64,000 nucleotides of DNA from Sphingomonas sp. RIT328 (GTDB lineage: Bacteria > Pseudomonadota > Alphaproteobacteria > Sphingomonadales > Sphingomonadaceae). Below, in pieces: positions 7,381 to 15,823 of the stretch. Made by a program: the position numbers and the translations under genes. Position 1 is the stretch's first letter. Every line of letters begins with the position of its first letter. Where the stretch lies: positions 186,001-250,000 of the forward strand of contig NZ_JFYV01000012.1 of NCBI RefSeq assembly GCF_000632225.1, in the 5' to 3' direction. The notes under the pieces are model-generated. The model was not told where the DNA came from. It did no database searches and was given only the letters and a program-made list of their open reading frames with translations.

Positions 7381-9360
7381 TCAGGGCCGCGCCTGCGCCC
7401 TGACCCCTTCGTCGCGACCCCCCGCCGCCTCGGCGAACAGCGCCGTGACCTGCTCGGCGGGGATCGGACGTGCGAGGAGGAAGCCCTGCACCGCATCGCA
7501 CCGCGTCCGCCGCAGCTGATCGAGCTGCGCCTGCGTCTCCACCCCCTCGGCGACGGTGCGCATGCCGAGCTTGGCGGCGAGGTCGATCACCGTCTGGACG
7601 ATCGCCACCGACGCCGGATTCTGTTCGAGGTCGGCGATGAACGACCGGTCGATCTTGAGCGTCTGGAACGGGAAGCGGGTGAGATAGCTCAGCGACGAAT
7701 AGCCGGTGCCGAAATCGTCGAGCGTGGTGCGGACGTGCAGCCGGTTGATCGCGTCGAGCGCGGCAAGCGAGGCCTCGACATCTTCGAGCAGCACCGATTC
7801 GGTGACTTCGAGTTCGAGCCGGTCGGCGGCGAACCCGCTTGCGGCGAGCGCGCCGACGATGACGCTCGGCAGATTGTGCGCGCGCAACTGGATCGGCGAC
7901 AGGTTGACCGCGATCTTGACCTCGGCCGGCCAGCGGCTCGCCAGCCGGCACGCTTCGCGGATCACCCAGCTGCCGATCGCGACGATCAGGCCGTTGTCCT
8001 CGGCGATGGGGATGAACTCCGCGGGCGAGATCGGCCCGTAATTGCGGCTCGTCCAGCGCAGCAGCGCCTCGCAGGACAGGATGCGCTGCCCCGACAGGTC
8101 GTAGATCGGCTGGAAGACGAGGTGGAATTCCCCGCGTTCGAGCGCGTCCTGCATCTCGGCGGCGAGCGTGCGGCTGCGTTCGATCTTCTCGTCCATCAAC
8201 GGTTCGTAGAGGCACATCTGTCCCCGCCCTCCATCCTTGGCGCGATACAGCGCGAGATCGGCGTTCTTGAGCAACGTATCCGCGTCGCTGCCGTCGGCGG
8301 GGGCGATGGCGATGCCGAGCGAGGCGGCGACATGGAGCATCCGCCCGCCGTGCTCGACCGGACGCGACACCAGGTCGAGGATCTGCCGCCCGAGCGCGAG
8401 CGCCTCGTCATCCTGCGCGACCGCACAGACCACCGCGAATTCGTCGCCGCCGAGCCGCGCGACGATACCTTCTTCCGCAAAGGCCGTGTCCAGCCGCCGC
8501 GCGACCCCGGCGAGCAGCGCATTGCCGGCGAGATGGCCGAACGAATCGTTGATCTCCTTGAATCGGTCGAGGTCCATCCAGAGGATCGCCAGGCGCCGGT
8601 CGCCCTGGGCCAGCCGCTGCAACCGAGTCTCGAACTGTTCGCGAAAGGCGGTGCGATTGGCGACGCCGGTCAGGTCGTCGCGTCGTGCCATCGCGGCATG
8701 ATGTTCGGCGAGCGCCGCTTTCTCGCGCGACGCCACCGTCGCCTTGAGGATGACGCCATAGGTCTGAAGCGTGATGTCCATCATCGCGACGATGAACAAC
8801 AGGATCACCACCGCCAGCGCGATCTTGAGCGGATCGAACGAGGCAATCAGCCCGATCGCGATCGGCAACGACGCGAAGCATAATTGCGCGAGCGCGATCC
8901 ACGGCCGCCCGGCGTTGCGCCCGGCGATGCCGGCGGCATAGCCGATCGACATCGTCACCGCGAGCAGGTGGAGCACGCCATTGTCGCTCTGGACGAGGGT
9001 CAGCATCGCAAAGCCGCCGAGCAGCGCCGAATAGCCGAGCGCGCCGAGGCGGTAGATCAGCTCCTGCCGCCGCGCCCACACGCCGCTCGGCAGCGACAGC
9101 GTCGCGGTGCGGCGATACAGCCGCACCGCATCGGCGATGCGGATCGCAGCGAGCATCGTCACCGCGACGGCGCAGGCGATCAGCACTGGCGCACGGCTCA
9201 CCGCCGCGACGATGCCGACGATCGCGCTGCTGGTTAGCGCACCGATCACCAGCGACTGTGGCGAGGCATAGAGCGATTCGACCAGGGTTTCGCGCACCGC
9301 GGCGGCGATCGCCTGATCCGAATGGCGCAGCCGTCGCAAGCGGAAGATTAGGCCGGTCAT
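7381..9360 (-). CDS. membrane-anchored bifunctional diguanylate cyclase/phosphodiesterase (GGDEF-EAL)
   Basis: A 659-residue inner-membrane c-di-GMP enzyme. Residues about 30-200 form five or six hydrophobic segments (an uncharacterised membrane sensor region) followed by a short coiled linker. A GGDEF domain spans about 226-390 with an intact ARLGGDEFAVV. The RxxD inhibitory site five residues before GGDEF is missing (AEEG occupies it). An EAL domain spans about 400-645 with all the usual motifs: SCEALLRW, NLSPIQLR, LEVTES, LDDFGTG, KIDRSF, AEGVET and QGFLLARP, so hydrolysis is expected. The start is set at ATG 9360, where MTGLIFRLRR begins; the frame extends further upstream but with non-coding-like residues. 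It is divergent from a GGDEF gene with a related membrane region and convergent with the RpfF-like gene, suggesting a shared signalling role. Confidence 0.9.
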   Translation of the reverse strand: MTGLIFRLRRLRHSDQAIAAAVRETLVESLYASPQSLVIGALTSSAIVGIVAAVSRAPVLIACAVAVTMLAAIRIADAVRLYRRTATLSLPSGVWARRQELIYRLGALGYSALLGGFAMLTLVQSDNGVLHLLAVTMSIGYAAGIAGRNAGRPWIALAQLCFASLPIAIGLIASFDPLKIALAVVILLFIVAMMDITLQTYGVILKATVASREKAALAEHHAAMARRDDLTGVANRTAFREQFETRLQRLAQGDRRLAILWMDLDRFKEINDSFGHLAGNALLAGVARRLDTAFAEEGIVARLGGDEFAVVCAVAQDDEALALGRQILDLVSRPVEHGGRMLHVAASLGIAIAPADGSDADTLLKNADLALYRAKDGGRGQMCLYEPLMDEKIERSRTLAAEMQDALERGEFHLVFQPIYDLSGQRILSCEALLRWTSRNYGPISPAEFIPIAEDNGLIVAIGSWVIREACRLASRWPAEVKIAVNLSPIQLRAHNLPSVIVGALAASGFAADRLELEVTESVLLEDVEASLAALDAINRLHVRTTLDDFGTGYSSLSYLTRFPFQTLKIDRSFIADLEQNPASVAIVQTVIDLAAKLGMRTVAEGVETQAQLDQLRRTRCDAVQGFLLARPIPAEQVTALFAEAAGGRDEGVRAQARP

Positions 9361-9550
9361 GCAGCGACCATGCGCCCAAGATGGTATAGAAGTAGCGAAC
9401 AAATCGGCGCCGACCGCGGCTAATCGCACCGCCGGCAATCTTTCATGTCCGTAACTGACATACTTTCGCCCGCGGAGTTTGCTTGCCGAGCGGAAAAGAC
9501 CCGTATCAAGTTTAATATATTTTTTTGGTGGACGACGGTACGTCACGATC

Positions 9551-10651
9551 ATGACCATGCCTTCCCCCCGCGGTGCTGCTACCGAATCGGTGCGGAACGA
9601 GCTGCGTCACGCTCTGTTTGCCACCGCCTTGCCCAATGCGGCGATGGGCGCGATCCTCGCCGCGCTCGGCGGACGGATCGCCTGGGAGCTTTCCGATCGC
9701 CTCGCCACGGCGGCGCTTAGTGTCGCCGTCGCCTGCCTGCTCGCCAAGCTGGCGTTGATCGCGGCGCACCACGTCTGGGCCGGAGAGGCGGCAGAGGCGC
9801 ATTCCGGCTGGGCGCAGGCCTTCGCCGTCCTCAGCCTCGGCACCGCGCTCGCCCTCGGCCTGCTCGGCGCCCGCGCCTTCACGTTCGATGCGGTGCTGTT
9901 GCAGATGCTCGCGATGGGATTGCTGTTCGGCTATTGCTCGGGTCTGGTCGCGCATACCTCGATCCGGCCGTGGCTCGCCGCCGCCTGCCTCGTGGGCAGC
10001 GCCTTGCCGATCGCCGCCGCCGCGGCGCAGCATGACAATAGCGCGTACCGGCTGCTCGCCGTCGCGCTGCTTTGCTTCATGCTCGCCGCGATGCAGAGCA
10101 TCCGCCACCTCTACCGGGCGACCCGGCAGCAGATCATCACCCGTCAGGCGATGGCGGCGCTGGCGCGCGTCGATCCGCTGACCCTTCTTCCCAACCGGCT
10201 CGGGCTGCGCGAGGCGTTCGTCAGCCGCCCGCGCGCCGCCCGCGACATCGCGATCCATTGCATCGACCTCGATGCGTTCAAGCCGGTCAACGATCACTAC
10301 GGCCACCCGACCGGAGACGCGCTGCTCGCCGCGGTCGGCGACCGCGTCCGGTCGGTGCTGCATCCGCACGACACGGCGGCGCGCGTCGGCGGCGACGAAT
10401 TCGTCATCCTCCAGTCCGACGTGCGCACCGCCAGCGAGGCGGACCAGTTCGCCCGCACGCTCGTCCGCCGGATCATGGCGCCCTATCAGATCAACGCGCA
10501 TCAGATCGAGATCGGCGTCAGCCTCGGCTTCGTCACCGCCGATGGCGGCGCGAGCGACCTCGACGAACTCGTCGCGCGCGCCGATGCCGCGCTCTATCAG
10601 GCCAAGCAGAATGGCGGCGGCATCGGGCGGGCGGACACCCCGAGCCGCTAG
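9551..10651 (+). CDS. membrane-anchored diguanylate cyclase (GGDEF)
   Basis: A 366-residue protein predicted to make c-di-GMP at the inner membrane. Residues about 15-200 are hydrophobic with five or six membrane segments. A stretch with GY..G, RPW.A and LPIA matches the corresponding region of the divergent GGDEF-EAL protein, so the two sensors appear paralogous. The GGDEF domain spans about 210-360: DPLTLLPNRLGLREAF, CIDLDAFKPVNDHYGH, ARVGGDEFVIL and ADAALYQAKQNGGG. The I-site is degenerate (HPHD in place of RxxD). ATG 9551 is chosen, with ATG 9557 two codons on as an alternative; the Shine-Dalgarno sequence is weak. It is separated by 190 bp from the divergent gene, whose promoter must lie in the same AT-richer gap, and its end faces the antiporter gene 48 bp away. 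Confidence 0.88.
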   Translation: MTMPSPRGAATESVRNELRHALFATALPNAAMGAILAALGGRIAWELSDRLATAALSVAVACLLAKLALIAAHHVWAGEAAEAHSGWAQAFAVLSLGTALALGLLGARAFTFDAVLLQMLAMGLLFGYCSGLVAHTSIRPWLAAACLVGSALPIAAAAAQHDNSAYRLLAVALLCFMLAAMQSIRHLYRATRQQIITRQAMAALARVDPLTLLPNRLGLREAFVSRPRAARDIAIHCIDLDAFKPVNDHYGHPTGDALLAAVGDRVRSVLHPHDTAARVGGDEFVILQSDVRTASEADQFARTLVRRIMAPYQINAHQIEIGVSLGFVTADGGASDLDELVARADAALYQAKQNGGGIGRADTPSR

Positions 10652-10699
10652 CGCGAGCCCCGACACGTCAGGTCGCCGACGATCCGCACCCGCCGCGCG

Positions 10700-12343
10700 T
10701 CAATTCTGGTATCGGGCCTCCAGCAGGTCGAGCTCGCGCATCAGCTTCTGCGCGGTCGCGCTGCCGATCGCGCGTTCGCGCACCTGGGCGACCACCGTGG
10801 CGCGCTCCGCCTTGATCCCGGCGAGGCGGAAGTCGCGTTCGAGCTGGTCCTGCCGTCGCGCCGCCGCCGCGACGCGCGCGCCCTTGCTGCGGCTCTCGAT
10901 CCGCTCGCGATACACGTCCATGACCCGCGTTCCCGCCGCGGCATAGACATCGGCATGGCCGTCGCGTTCGGCGAGCGCGTGCTGCGCGCGTTCGATCGCC
11001 ATGATCGCCGCCTCCGCCGCAGCGACGCGGGCCGCATCCTCCTCCGCCTGGCGCGAGGGTTCGGCCGGCATGGTCAGGCCGTTGAGCAGGATCGGCAGGG
11101 CGATGCTGGCCAGCACCAACGAGACGATGATGACCCCCGCGGCGAGGAAGATGGCGAGATCGCGGGCCGGAAAGGGACTGCCGTCGGTCAGCATCAGCGG
11201 GATGGTCAGCACGCCCGCCAGCGTGATCGCGCCGCGTACGCCGGCAAGCGACATTGCCGCGACCAGCCGCCAGCTCGGGCTGTGCAGCGTCGCCTCGCTC
11301 GTCCGCTGCCGGCGCAGCAGCGTCAGCCGCAGCGATACCCACACCCAGCCGAACCGCAGCAGCGCCAGCCCGGCGACGATCGCCAGCACGTAGAGGCCGA
11401 GCCAGCCCGCATCGTGATGCCCGGTCAGCAGCACGGTCGCGCGCGCGCCGGCCAGGATGCCGGGCAATTGCTCGCCGAGCAGCACGAAGATGATGCCGTT
11501 GAGCGCAAACTGGATCGTGTCCCACACCGAATGACGGCGCATCCGCGTCGTCGCCAGTGCCTGCCGCGAAATCTCCGCGAAGGTCATGGTGATGCCCGCC
11601 GCCACCGCGGCGAGGATGCCCGAGGCTTCCAGATGCTCCGCGAGCAGATAGCAGCCGAAGGGGATCAGCAGGCTGACGAGGATCTGCGACCCCGGCTCCT
11701 CGCCGAAGCGTCGCGACACCCACGCCTTGATCCGCGTCACCACCAGGGTGACGCCGACGCCGATCGCCAGCCCGCCGCCCGCAACCCACAGGAAGCTCGT
11801 CGCCGCCGCGGTCGGCGAGAAGGTGCCGGTCAGCGCCGCGGCGATCGCGAAACGCAGGCAGACCAGGCCGGAGGCATCGTTGAGCAGCGATTCACCCTCC
11901 AGGATGTGCATCATCCGCTTGGGGATCGGCACGCGCGCGGCGATCGCCGACACCGCGATCGGATCGGTCGGCGACACCACCGCGGCGAGCGCGAAGGCGA
12001 CCGCGAGCGGCATCGCCGGGATCATCCAGTGGATGAACACGCCCATGCCGAGCACCGTCAGCAGCACCAGGCCGAGCGCCAGCTCGACGACGGTCGACAG
12101 GTCCTTGAGCAATTCGTCCTTGGGGATGCGCCAGCCGTCGAGGAACAGCAACGGCGGCAGGAACAGCAGCAGGAACAGCTCGGGATCGAGCGCGACCCGG
12201 TAGGAGGTCGACAGGCCGATCACCGCACCGAGCAGGATCTGCACCAAAGGCGTCGGCACCGCCACCGGCAGCATCCGCGACAAGGCGCCGCTCATCACCA
12301 CGGCGAGCAACAGGAACAGGACGATCGATACGGCTTCCAACAC
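10700..12343 (-). CDS. Na+/H+ antiporter, CPA1 (NhaP/YjcE) family
   Basis: A 547-residue inner-membrane cation/proton antiporter. About 12 membrane segments occupy residues 1-425. Family signatures include LFLPPLLFLDGWRIPK near 60-75, the ion-binding VSPTDPIAVS near 123-132, LEGESLLNDASGLV near 147-160, and SLAGVRGAITLAG near 365-377. The cytoplasmic C-terminus (about 430-547) is a charged helical domain with many Ala, Glu and Arg, as in the YjcE type. Likely role: sodium extrusion and pH homeostasis. No partner genes are adjacent; it is convergent with the diguanylate cyclase gene, and upstream lies a 265-bp gap that ends at the insertion sequence. The start ATG 12343 opens directly into the first membrane helix. 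Confidence 0.9.
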   Translation of the reverse strand: MLEAVSIVLFLLLAVVMSGALSRMLPVAVPTPLVQILLGAVIGLSTSYRVALDPELFLLLFLPPLLFLDGWRIPKDELLKDLSTVVELALGLVLLTVLGMGVFIHWMIPAMPLAVAFALAAVVSPTDPIAVSAIAARVPIPKRMMHILEGESLLNDASGLVCLRFAIAAALTGTFSPTAAATSFLWVAGGGLAIGVGVTLVVTRIKAWVSRRFGEEPGSQILVSLLIPFGCYLLAEHLEASGILAAVAAGITMTFAEISRQALATTRMRRHSVWDTIQFALNGIIFVLLGEQLPGILAGARATVLLTGHHDAGWLGLYVLAIVAGLALLRFGWVWVSLRLTLLRRQRTSEATLHSPSWRLVAAMSLAGVRGAITLAGVLTIPLMLTDGSPFPARDLAIFLAAGVIIVSLVLASIALPILLNGLTMPAEPSRQAEEDAARVAAAEAAIMAIERAQHALAERDGHADVYAAAGTRVMDVYRERIESRSKGARVAAAARRQDQLERDFRLAGIKAERATVVAQVRERAIGSATAQKLMRELDLLEARYQN

Positions 12344-12497
12344 GGGTCCTTCTGGGGAGGGGAGGGCTCAGTATCGGGCCTGCGCGCGGTCAGACAACCC
12401 GTCGGTTCGCTCGAATGGCCGTTGCCGGGGAAAAGGTGCGCTTTGCGCGGCGCGCGGAATGCGGACCTTGTTCCAACAGGCTATGGGAGTCTCGAGC

Positions 12498-12569
12498 ATG
12501 GGAAACGTCTGCAAACCCCCTCCGCCATGCCGGACAGGTTCCGGCCTTGGCGGTTCGGCGCGGGCGTAA
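12498..12569 (+). CDS. candidate tiny ORF (23 codons), unknown
   Basis: A 23-residue open frame beginning MGNVCKPPPPCRTG and ending SARA, with GGGAG 8 nt upstream of the ATG. It has two cysteines flanking a proline run and no recognisable domain. An in-frame ATG also exists at 12459. It lies in the 265-bp gap between the antiporter gene and the insertion sequence. Nothing else supports expression; it may equally be part of a non-coding RNA or chance. Confidence 0.25.
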   Translation: MGNVCKPPPPCRTGSGLGGSARA

Positions 12570-12594
12570 GCCGTCGATTGAGCGATACGGTGGA

Positions 12595-12608
12595 CCCCGG
12601 CACACAGC
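12595..12608. repeat. left half of an intergenic palindrome split by the IS (right half 13787-13793)
   Basis: CCCCGGC-ACACA-GC at 12595-12608 continues, after the IS and one target copy, with CGGGGGT at 13787-13793. The uninterrupted sequence would form a 7-bp GC stem with a 5-nt ACACA loop, like the GACCCCGGC...GCCGGGGTGACG palindromes common between genes in sphingomonads. Confidence 0.6.
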
Positions 12609-12624
12609 GGGACCTTTGCGAAAG
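12609..12624. repeat. left terminal inverted repeat of the IS
   Basis: GGGACCTTTGCGAAAG; it pairs with the right end at 13762-13777 with a single mismatch at position 12. It is immediately preceded by the 9-bp direct repeat GCACACAGC. Confidence 0.92.
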
Positions 12625-12761
12625 CCGTGACGGTTCGTCTGAGGCGGTATCTTACGAGTGGAACAAAGCGCGCCGGCAGCAGCATTTTGGCGCGGGTATG
12701 CCAGGGCGCAGGAGGAGCTCTGATCTGCCTGCGGGCCTGCGGGCCTGCGGGCCGGCGGGGC

Positions 12762-13712
12762 TCAGGCGCGTGCGACGGCGCGGTTGAGGTTCCAGGCGAT
12801 CAGGGTAAGCAAGGTGGCGCAGCGGTTTCGCGCAAGACCGAGAAAGCGCATGCGCCGCAGGCCGTAGGATCGTTTGAGCGTGCCGAACACGCCCTCGATC
12901 CGGCCCCGCACCCGCCCGATCAGGGCGTTGCGATGCTTCTGGCGGGGGGTAAGCGGATGGCCGCGCTGCGCGCGCTGCTGGGTCCGGTCGCGGATGCCGT
13001 CCCGGGCCAGACGCGCGCGCAGCCGCGGGCCGACATAGCCTTTGTCCGCCCACACCGCCGCCTCGTCGCCCGACACCAGGTCATGACCATGCTCGACCTC
13101 GGCGATGTTGGCCGGAGTGAGAAGCGCCCGGCGCACGATCAGGCTGTGCCGGTCGACCCCGACGTGCAGCTTGTAGCCGAACCACGCCTTGCCGCTGGCG
13201 TGCTTCTGCCAGGCCGCATCCGGATCCACCACCGAGCGGCCCCCACCGCGCTGGCGCGGCGGCTCGGCCGCCGCCGAGGCGATCAGCGTGGCATCCACCA
13301 TCGTACCCGCCTTGACCACCAATCCATGCGCGTCGAGCTGGCGCACCACCTCATCGAACAGCTGCTCGATCAGCCCGTCTCGCGACAGCAGGCTGCGAAA
13401 GCGACTGATCGTGCTGTGGTCCGGCACGGCTTCATCAAGCGGCAGGCCGCAGAACCTGCGGAACGACAGGCGGTCGCCCAACGCCTCCTCCATCGCCGGG
13501 TCCGACAGGCCGTGCCATCCCTCCAGCAACAGCACCTTGAACAGCGACAAAGGCCGAAAGGCAGGCCGTGTCGTCCGGTGCGCATGGATCGGCGCCAGCA
13601 ACGCCTCCACCCGCGACCAGTCCATCAGCACCCCGATCCGTTCCAGCCGCGCATTGCCGCCCCCCACGACCAGCGCCTCGGCAAAACCGCCCGTGCCCTC
13701 AGCCCGATGCAT
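12762..13712 (-). CDS. IS5-family transposase (DDE)
   Basis: A 316-residue transposase that cuts and joins the ends of the surrounding IS. It has an N-terminal helical DNA-binding region with the DUF772-like RPLSLFKVLLLEGWHGLSD (about 55-73) and PDHSTISRFRSLL. The DDE catalytic domain has the first Asp in GTMVDATLI, the second in VWADKGYVG and the Glu in GRIEGVFGTLKR. The frame is intact and of family length. ATG 13712 is preferred because GGGAG lies 8 nt upstream; a TTG at 13727 is an alternative start. The gene fills most of the element, leaving about 65 bp to the right end and 153 bp to the left end. Confidence 0.9.
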   Translation of the reverse strand: MHRAEGTGGFAEALVVGGGNARLERIGVLMDWSRVEALLAPIHAHRTTRPAFRPLSLFKVLLLEGWHGLSDPAMEEALGDRLSFRRFCGLPLDEAVPDHSTISRFRSLLSRDGLIEQLFDEVVRQLDAHGLVVKAGTMVDATLIASAAAEPPRQRGGGRSVVDPDAAWQKHASGKAWFGYKLHVGVDRHSLIVRRALLTPANIAEVEHGHDLVSGDEAAVWADKGYVGPRLRARLARDGIRDRTQQRAQRGHPLTPRQKHRNALIGRVRGRIEGVFGTLKRSYGLRRMRFLGLARNRCATLLTLIAWNLNRAVARA

Positions 13713-13761
13713 CGCCACATCTCCCAAACCTCACGTCAGGACACTGAATCACGCCAAGCGA

Positions 13762-13777
13762 CTTTTGCAAAGGTCCC
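13762..13777. repeat. right terminal inverted repeat of the IS
   Basis: On the plus strand this reads CTTTTGCAAAGGTCCC, the reverse complement of the left end apart from one base. It is immediately followed by the second copy of GCACACAGC at 13778-13786. Confidence 0.92.
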
Positions 13778-13904
13778 GCACACAGCCGGGGGTGACGACG
13801 CGTATCGAACAACGCCAAGACTTCTGCAGTGTCCCGTTACGTCTTCAAGAGGTTGAGGGGTAGCGGAGCGGCCCGAACGCCAGCACCGGCCCCGTCGCAT
13901 ACGA

Positions 13905-15605
13905 TCACCATGACGACACCGCCTGCAACGTGCGCGCCGGGGGCGCCACGGTGCGACGGACGATGGCCGGCACGTCGCTCCGGCGCGTGGCGGTGTCGGA
14001 GGGCAGGCGGAAATAGCCGATGGCCCGCTGCAACTGCTCCGCCTGCGTGGCGAGCGTTTCGGCGGTTGCCGCGATATCCCCCGAGGCGGCGGCATTCTGC
14101 TGCGTCACTGTGTCGAGCTGCTGGATCGCCTGGCTGACCTGCGTCGCGCCGACATCCTGTTCGCGGCAGGCGGCGCTGATCGTCGCGATCAGCTCGGCGG
14201 TGCGGCGGATGTCGGGGACGAGGCGCGTCAGCATCTCTTCCGCCTGCGACGCGGCGGCGACGGTGTCGGTCGCCATGCCGTCGATCTCGCCGGCCGCCTG
14301 CTGGCTGCGCTCGGCGAGCTTGCGGACCTCGGCGGCGACCACCGCAAAGCCCCTGCCGTGATCGCCGGCGCGCGCCGCCTCGACTGCGGCGTTGAGCGCG
14401 AGCAGATCGGTCTGCCGCGCCAGTTCCTGGACGATGCGGATCTTCTGCGCGATCGCATGGGTCGCCGCGACCGCTCGCTGGACCGCGGCGCCGGTCGTCT
14501 CGGCGTTGCGCGCCGAATGGCGGGCGATGTCTTCGGTCTGGCCGGCATTGTCGGTATTCTGGCGGATATTGGCGGCGATCTGCTCCATCGATGCGGAGGC
14601 CTGTTCGGCGGCGGCGGCCTGTTCGGTCGCGCCCTGGCTGAGCTGATCGGACGAGGCGGACAGCGTCTGGCTTCCCGCCGCGACCTGATCCGCGGCGCGA
14701 TGCGTCCGGCCGACCACCTCCCGCAGCGTCGCGATCATCGTCACCAGCGCCTTGCCGAGCCGGTCCCGCTCCGACAGCGGCCGATGCTCGACGGTGAGAT
14801 CGCCGCTGGCGATCCGGTCGGCGAGGTCGGCGGACTGGCGCAGCGCGGTCGTCATGTTCGCGACGCCGTCGGCCAGATCGCGGATCTCGTCGTTGCCGCC
14901 CAGATGCACCTGACGGTCGAGGTCGCCGACCGCCACGGCGTCGATCAGCCCGCGCACCCGGCGCAACCCGGTGATGATATAGGAGGACACCCACAAGGCG
15001 CCGCCGATCGCGACGAGCAGCGCGAGCACCGCTGCGACGAGCAACGTCAGGCGCGAGCTGCTGCGCAGCCGATGCATCCTGCTGCTCGCATTGGTGAGCC
15101 GCTTCTGGTTGATCCGGACCAGCTCCTTGGAGATCGCGATCATCTCGCCGCCGAGCCGGCTGCCCTTGTCGGCCGCCAGTGTCGCCGCCTCGGCATTGCG
15201 ATGCGCCAGCACCAGATGGGCGACCGCGTCATTGACGACGACATAACGCGCCCAGCGATCGGCGATCCCGGTCCATCGCGACCGGTTGAGCGGCGTTGCC
15301 TGCGCGAGCGCGGTATCGAGCAGGCGCTGCGCCACGACGCGCTGTTGCTTCATCGTCTCATACCGGTGCTGGCTGCCGAGATCGTCGGTGGATCGCGTCA
15401 TGTCGCGCGCATCCAGCATCACGTCATGCAGGGCTTCGTCAAAGCTCAAGGCGCGAATGGCGCGTGTCGTCGGCCCGGCGATGACGTCGCTGATCGCCCG
15501 ATCCATGATCTCGAACCGCGAGATGCCGATGCCGACGATCGCCAGCAACAGCAGGATGAGGACGGAAAAGACGCAGACGAGCTTCGCCCGGATGGTGACG
15601 CGCAT
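13905..15605 (-). CDS. methyl-accepting chemotaxis protein
   Basis: A 566-residue receptor that signals through CheW/CheA. The first membrane helix is at about 10-30, and a helical periplasmic sensor of about 150 residues resembles a four-helix-bundle (4HB_MCP/TarH-like) domain. A second helix at about 187-210 ([20 protein letters not shown]) is followed by HAMP at about 212-265. The signalling domain contains the highly conserved hairpin tip [20 protein letters not shown] and [16 protein letters not shown]. The C-terminus lacks an obvious NWETF-type methyl-transferase tether. It is followed by the region carrying the IS and is a lone gene; no other chemotaxis genes are in the window. The start at 15605 gives the canonical short cytoplasmic tail before helix one. 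Confidence 0.95.
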   Translation of the reverse strand: MRVTIRAKLVCVFSVLILLLLAIVGIGISRFEIMDRAISDVIAGPTTRAIRALSFDEALHDVMLDARDMTRSTDDLGSQHRYETMKQQRVVAQRLLDTALAQATPLNRSRWTGIADRWARYVVVNDAVAHLVLAHRNAEAATLAADKGSRLGGEMIAISKELVRINQKRLTNASSRMHRLRSSSRLTLLVAAVLALLVAIGGALWVSSYIITGLRRVRGLIDAVAVGDLDRQVHLGGNDEIRDLADGVANMTTALRQSADLADRIASGDLTVEHRPLSERDRLGKALVTMIATLREVVGRTHRAADQVAAGSQTLSASSDQLSQGATEQAAAAEQASASMEQIAANIRQNTDNAGQTEDIARHSARNAETTGAAVQRAVAATHAIAQKIRIVQELARQTDLLALNAAVEAARAGDHGRGFAVVAAEVRKLAERSQQAAGEIDGMATDTVAAASQAEEMLTRLVPDIRRTAELIATISAACREQDVGATQVSQAIQQLDTVTQQNAAASGDIAATAETLATQAEQLQRAIGYFRLPSDTATRRSDVPAIVRRTVAPPARTLQAVSSW

Positions 15606-15823
15606 AAGTCAGCCTTGTGCAATGCAGGAATGCCCCCTCCGCTGCCGGAGCAGGCATCGTCATGGCACCGGTGGGTGGCGCCATTTGAAGTTCGACGGTC
15701 GGCGAGATGCGGCGCACCTCGTCGATCACGGATTCATTATAGAGGATTAGAAAGCGTCAACCACGTTGCCGTCGATTACGGCGCGCCACCGACCAGGCGC
15801 CGCATCGCTCCCGCCGCTGGCGG

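Larger units (their letters stand above)
12609..13777. mobile_element. complete IS5-family insertion sequence, 1,169 bp
   Basis: The element is bounded by 16-bp terminal inverted repeats GGGACCTTTGCGAAAG (12609-12624) and its partner at 13762-13777, which match at 15 of 16 positions. It carries one transposase gene on the minus strand. It is flanked by a perfect 9-bp duplication GCACACAGC (12600-12608 and 13778-13786), a length known for the IS903-type branch of IS5. Its intact ends and gene suggest recent insertion. Rejoining the flanks restores a hairpin, CCCCGGC-ACACA-GCCGGGG, so it landed inside an intergenic palindrome. Confidence 0.92.

Noticed and set aside
7368..7394. GC-rich hairpin between the rpfF-like and GGDEF-EAL stop codons
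   Set aside because: GGCGCGG/CCGCGCC arms lie mostly inside the coding end of the EAL gene and lack a T-run; such stems are frequent at this GC content.
12368..12685. 105-codon minus-strand frame next to the transposase
   Set aside because: It crosses the left end of the insertion sequence at 12609, so it is a chance fusion of host and IS sequence.
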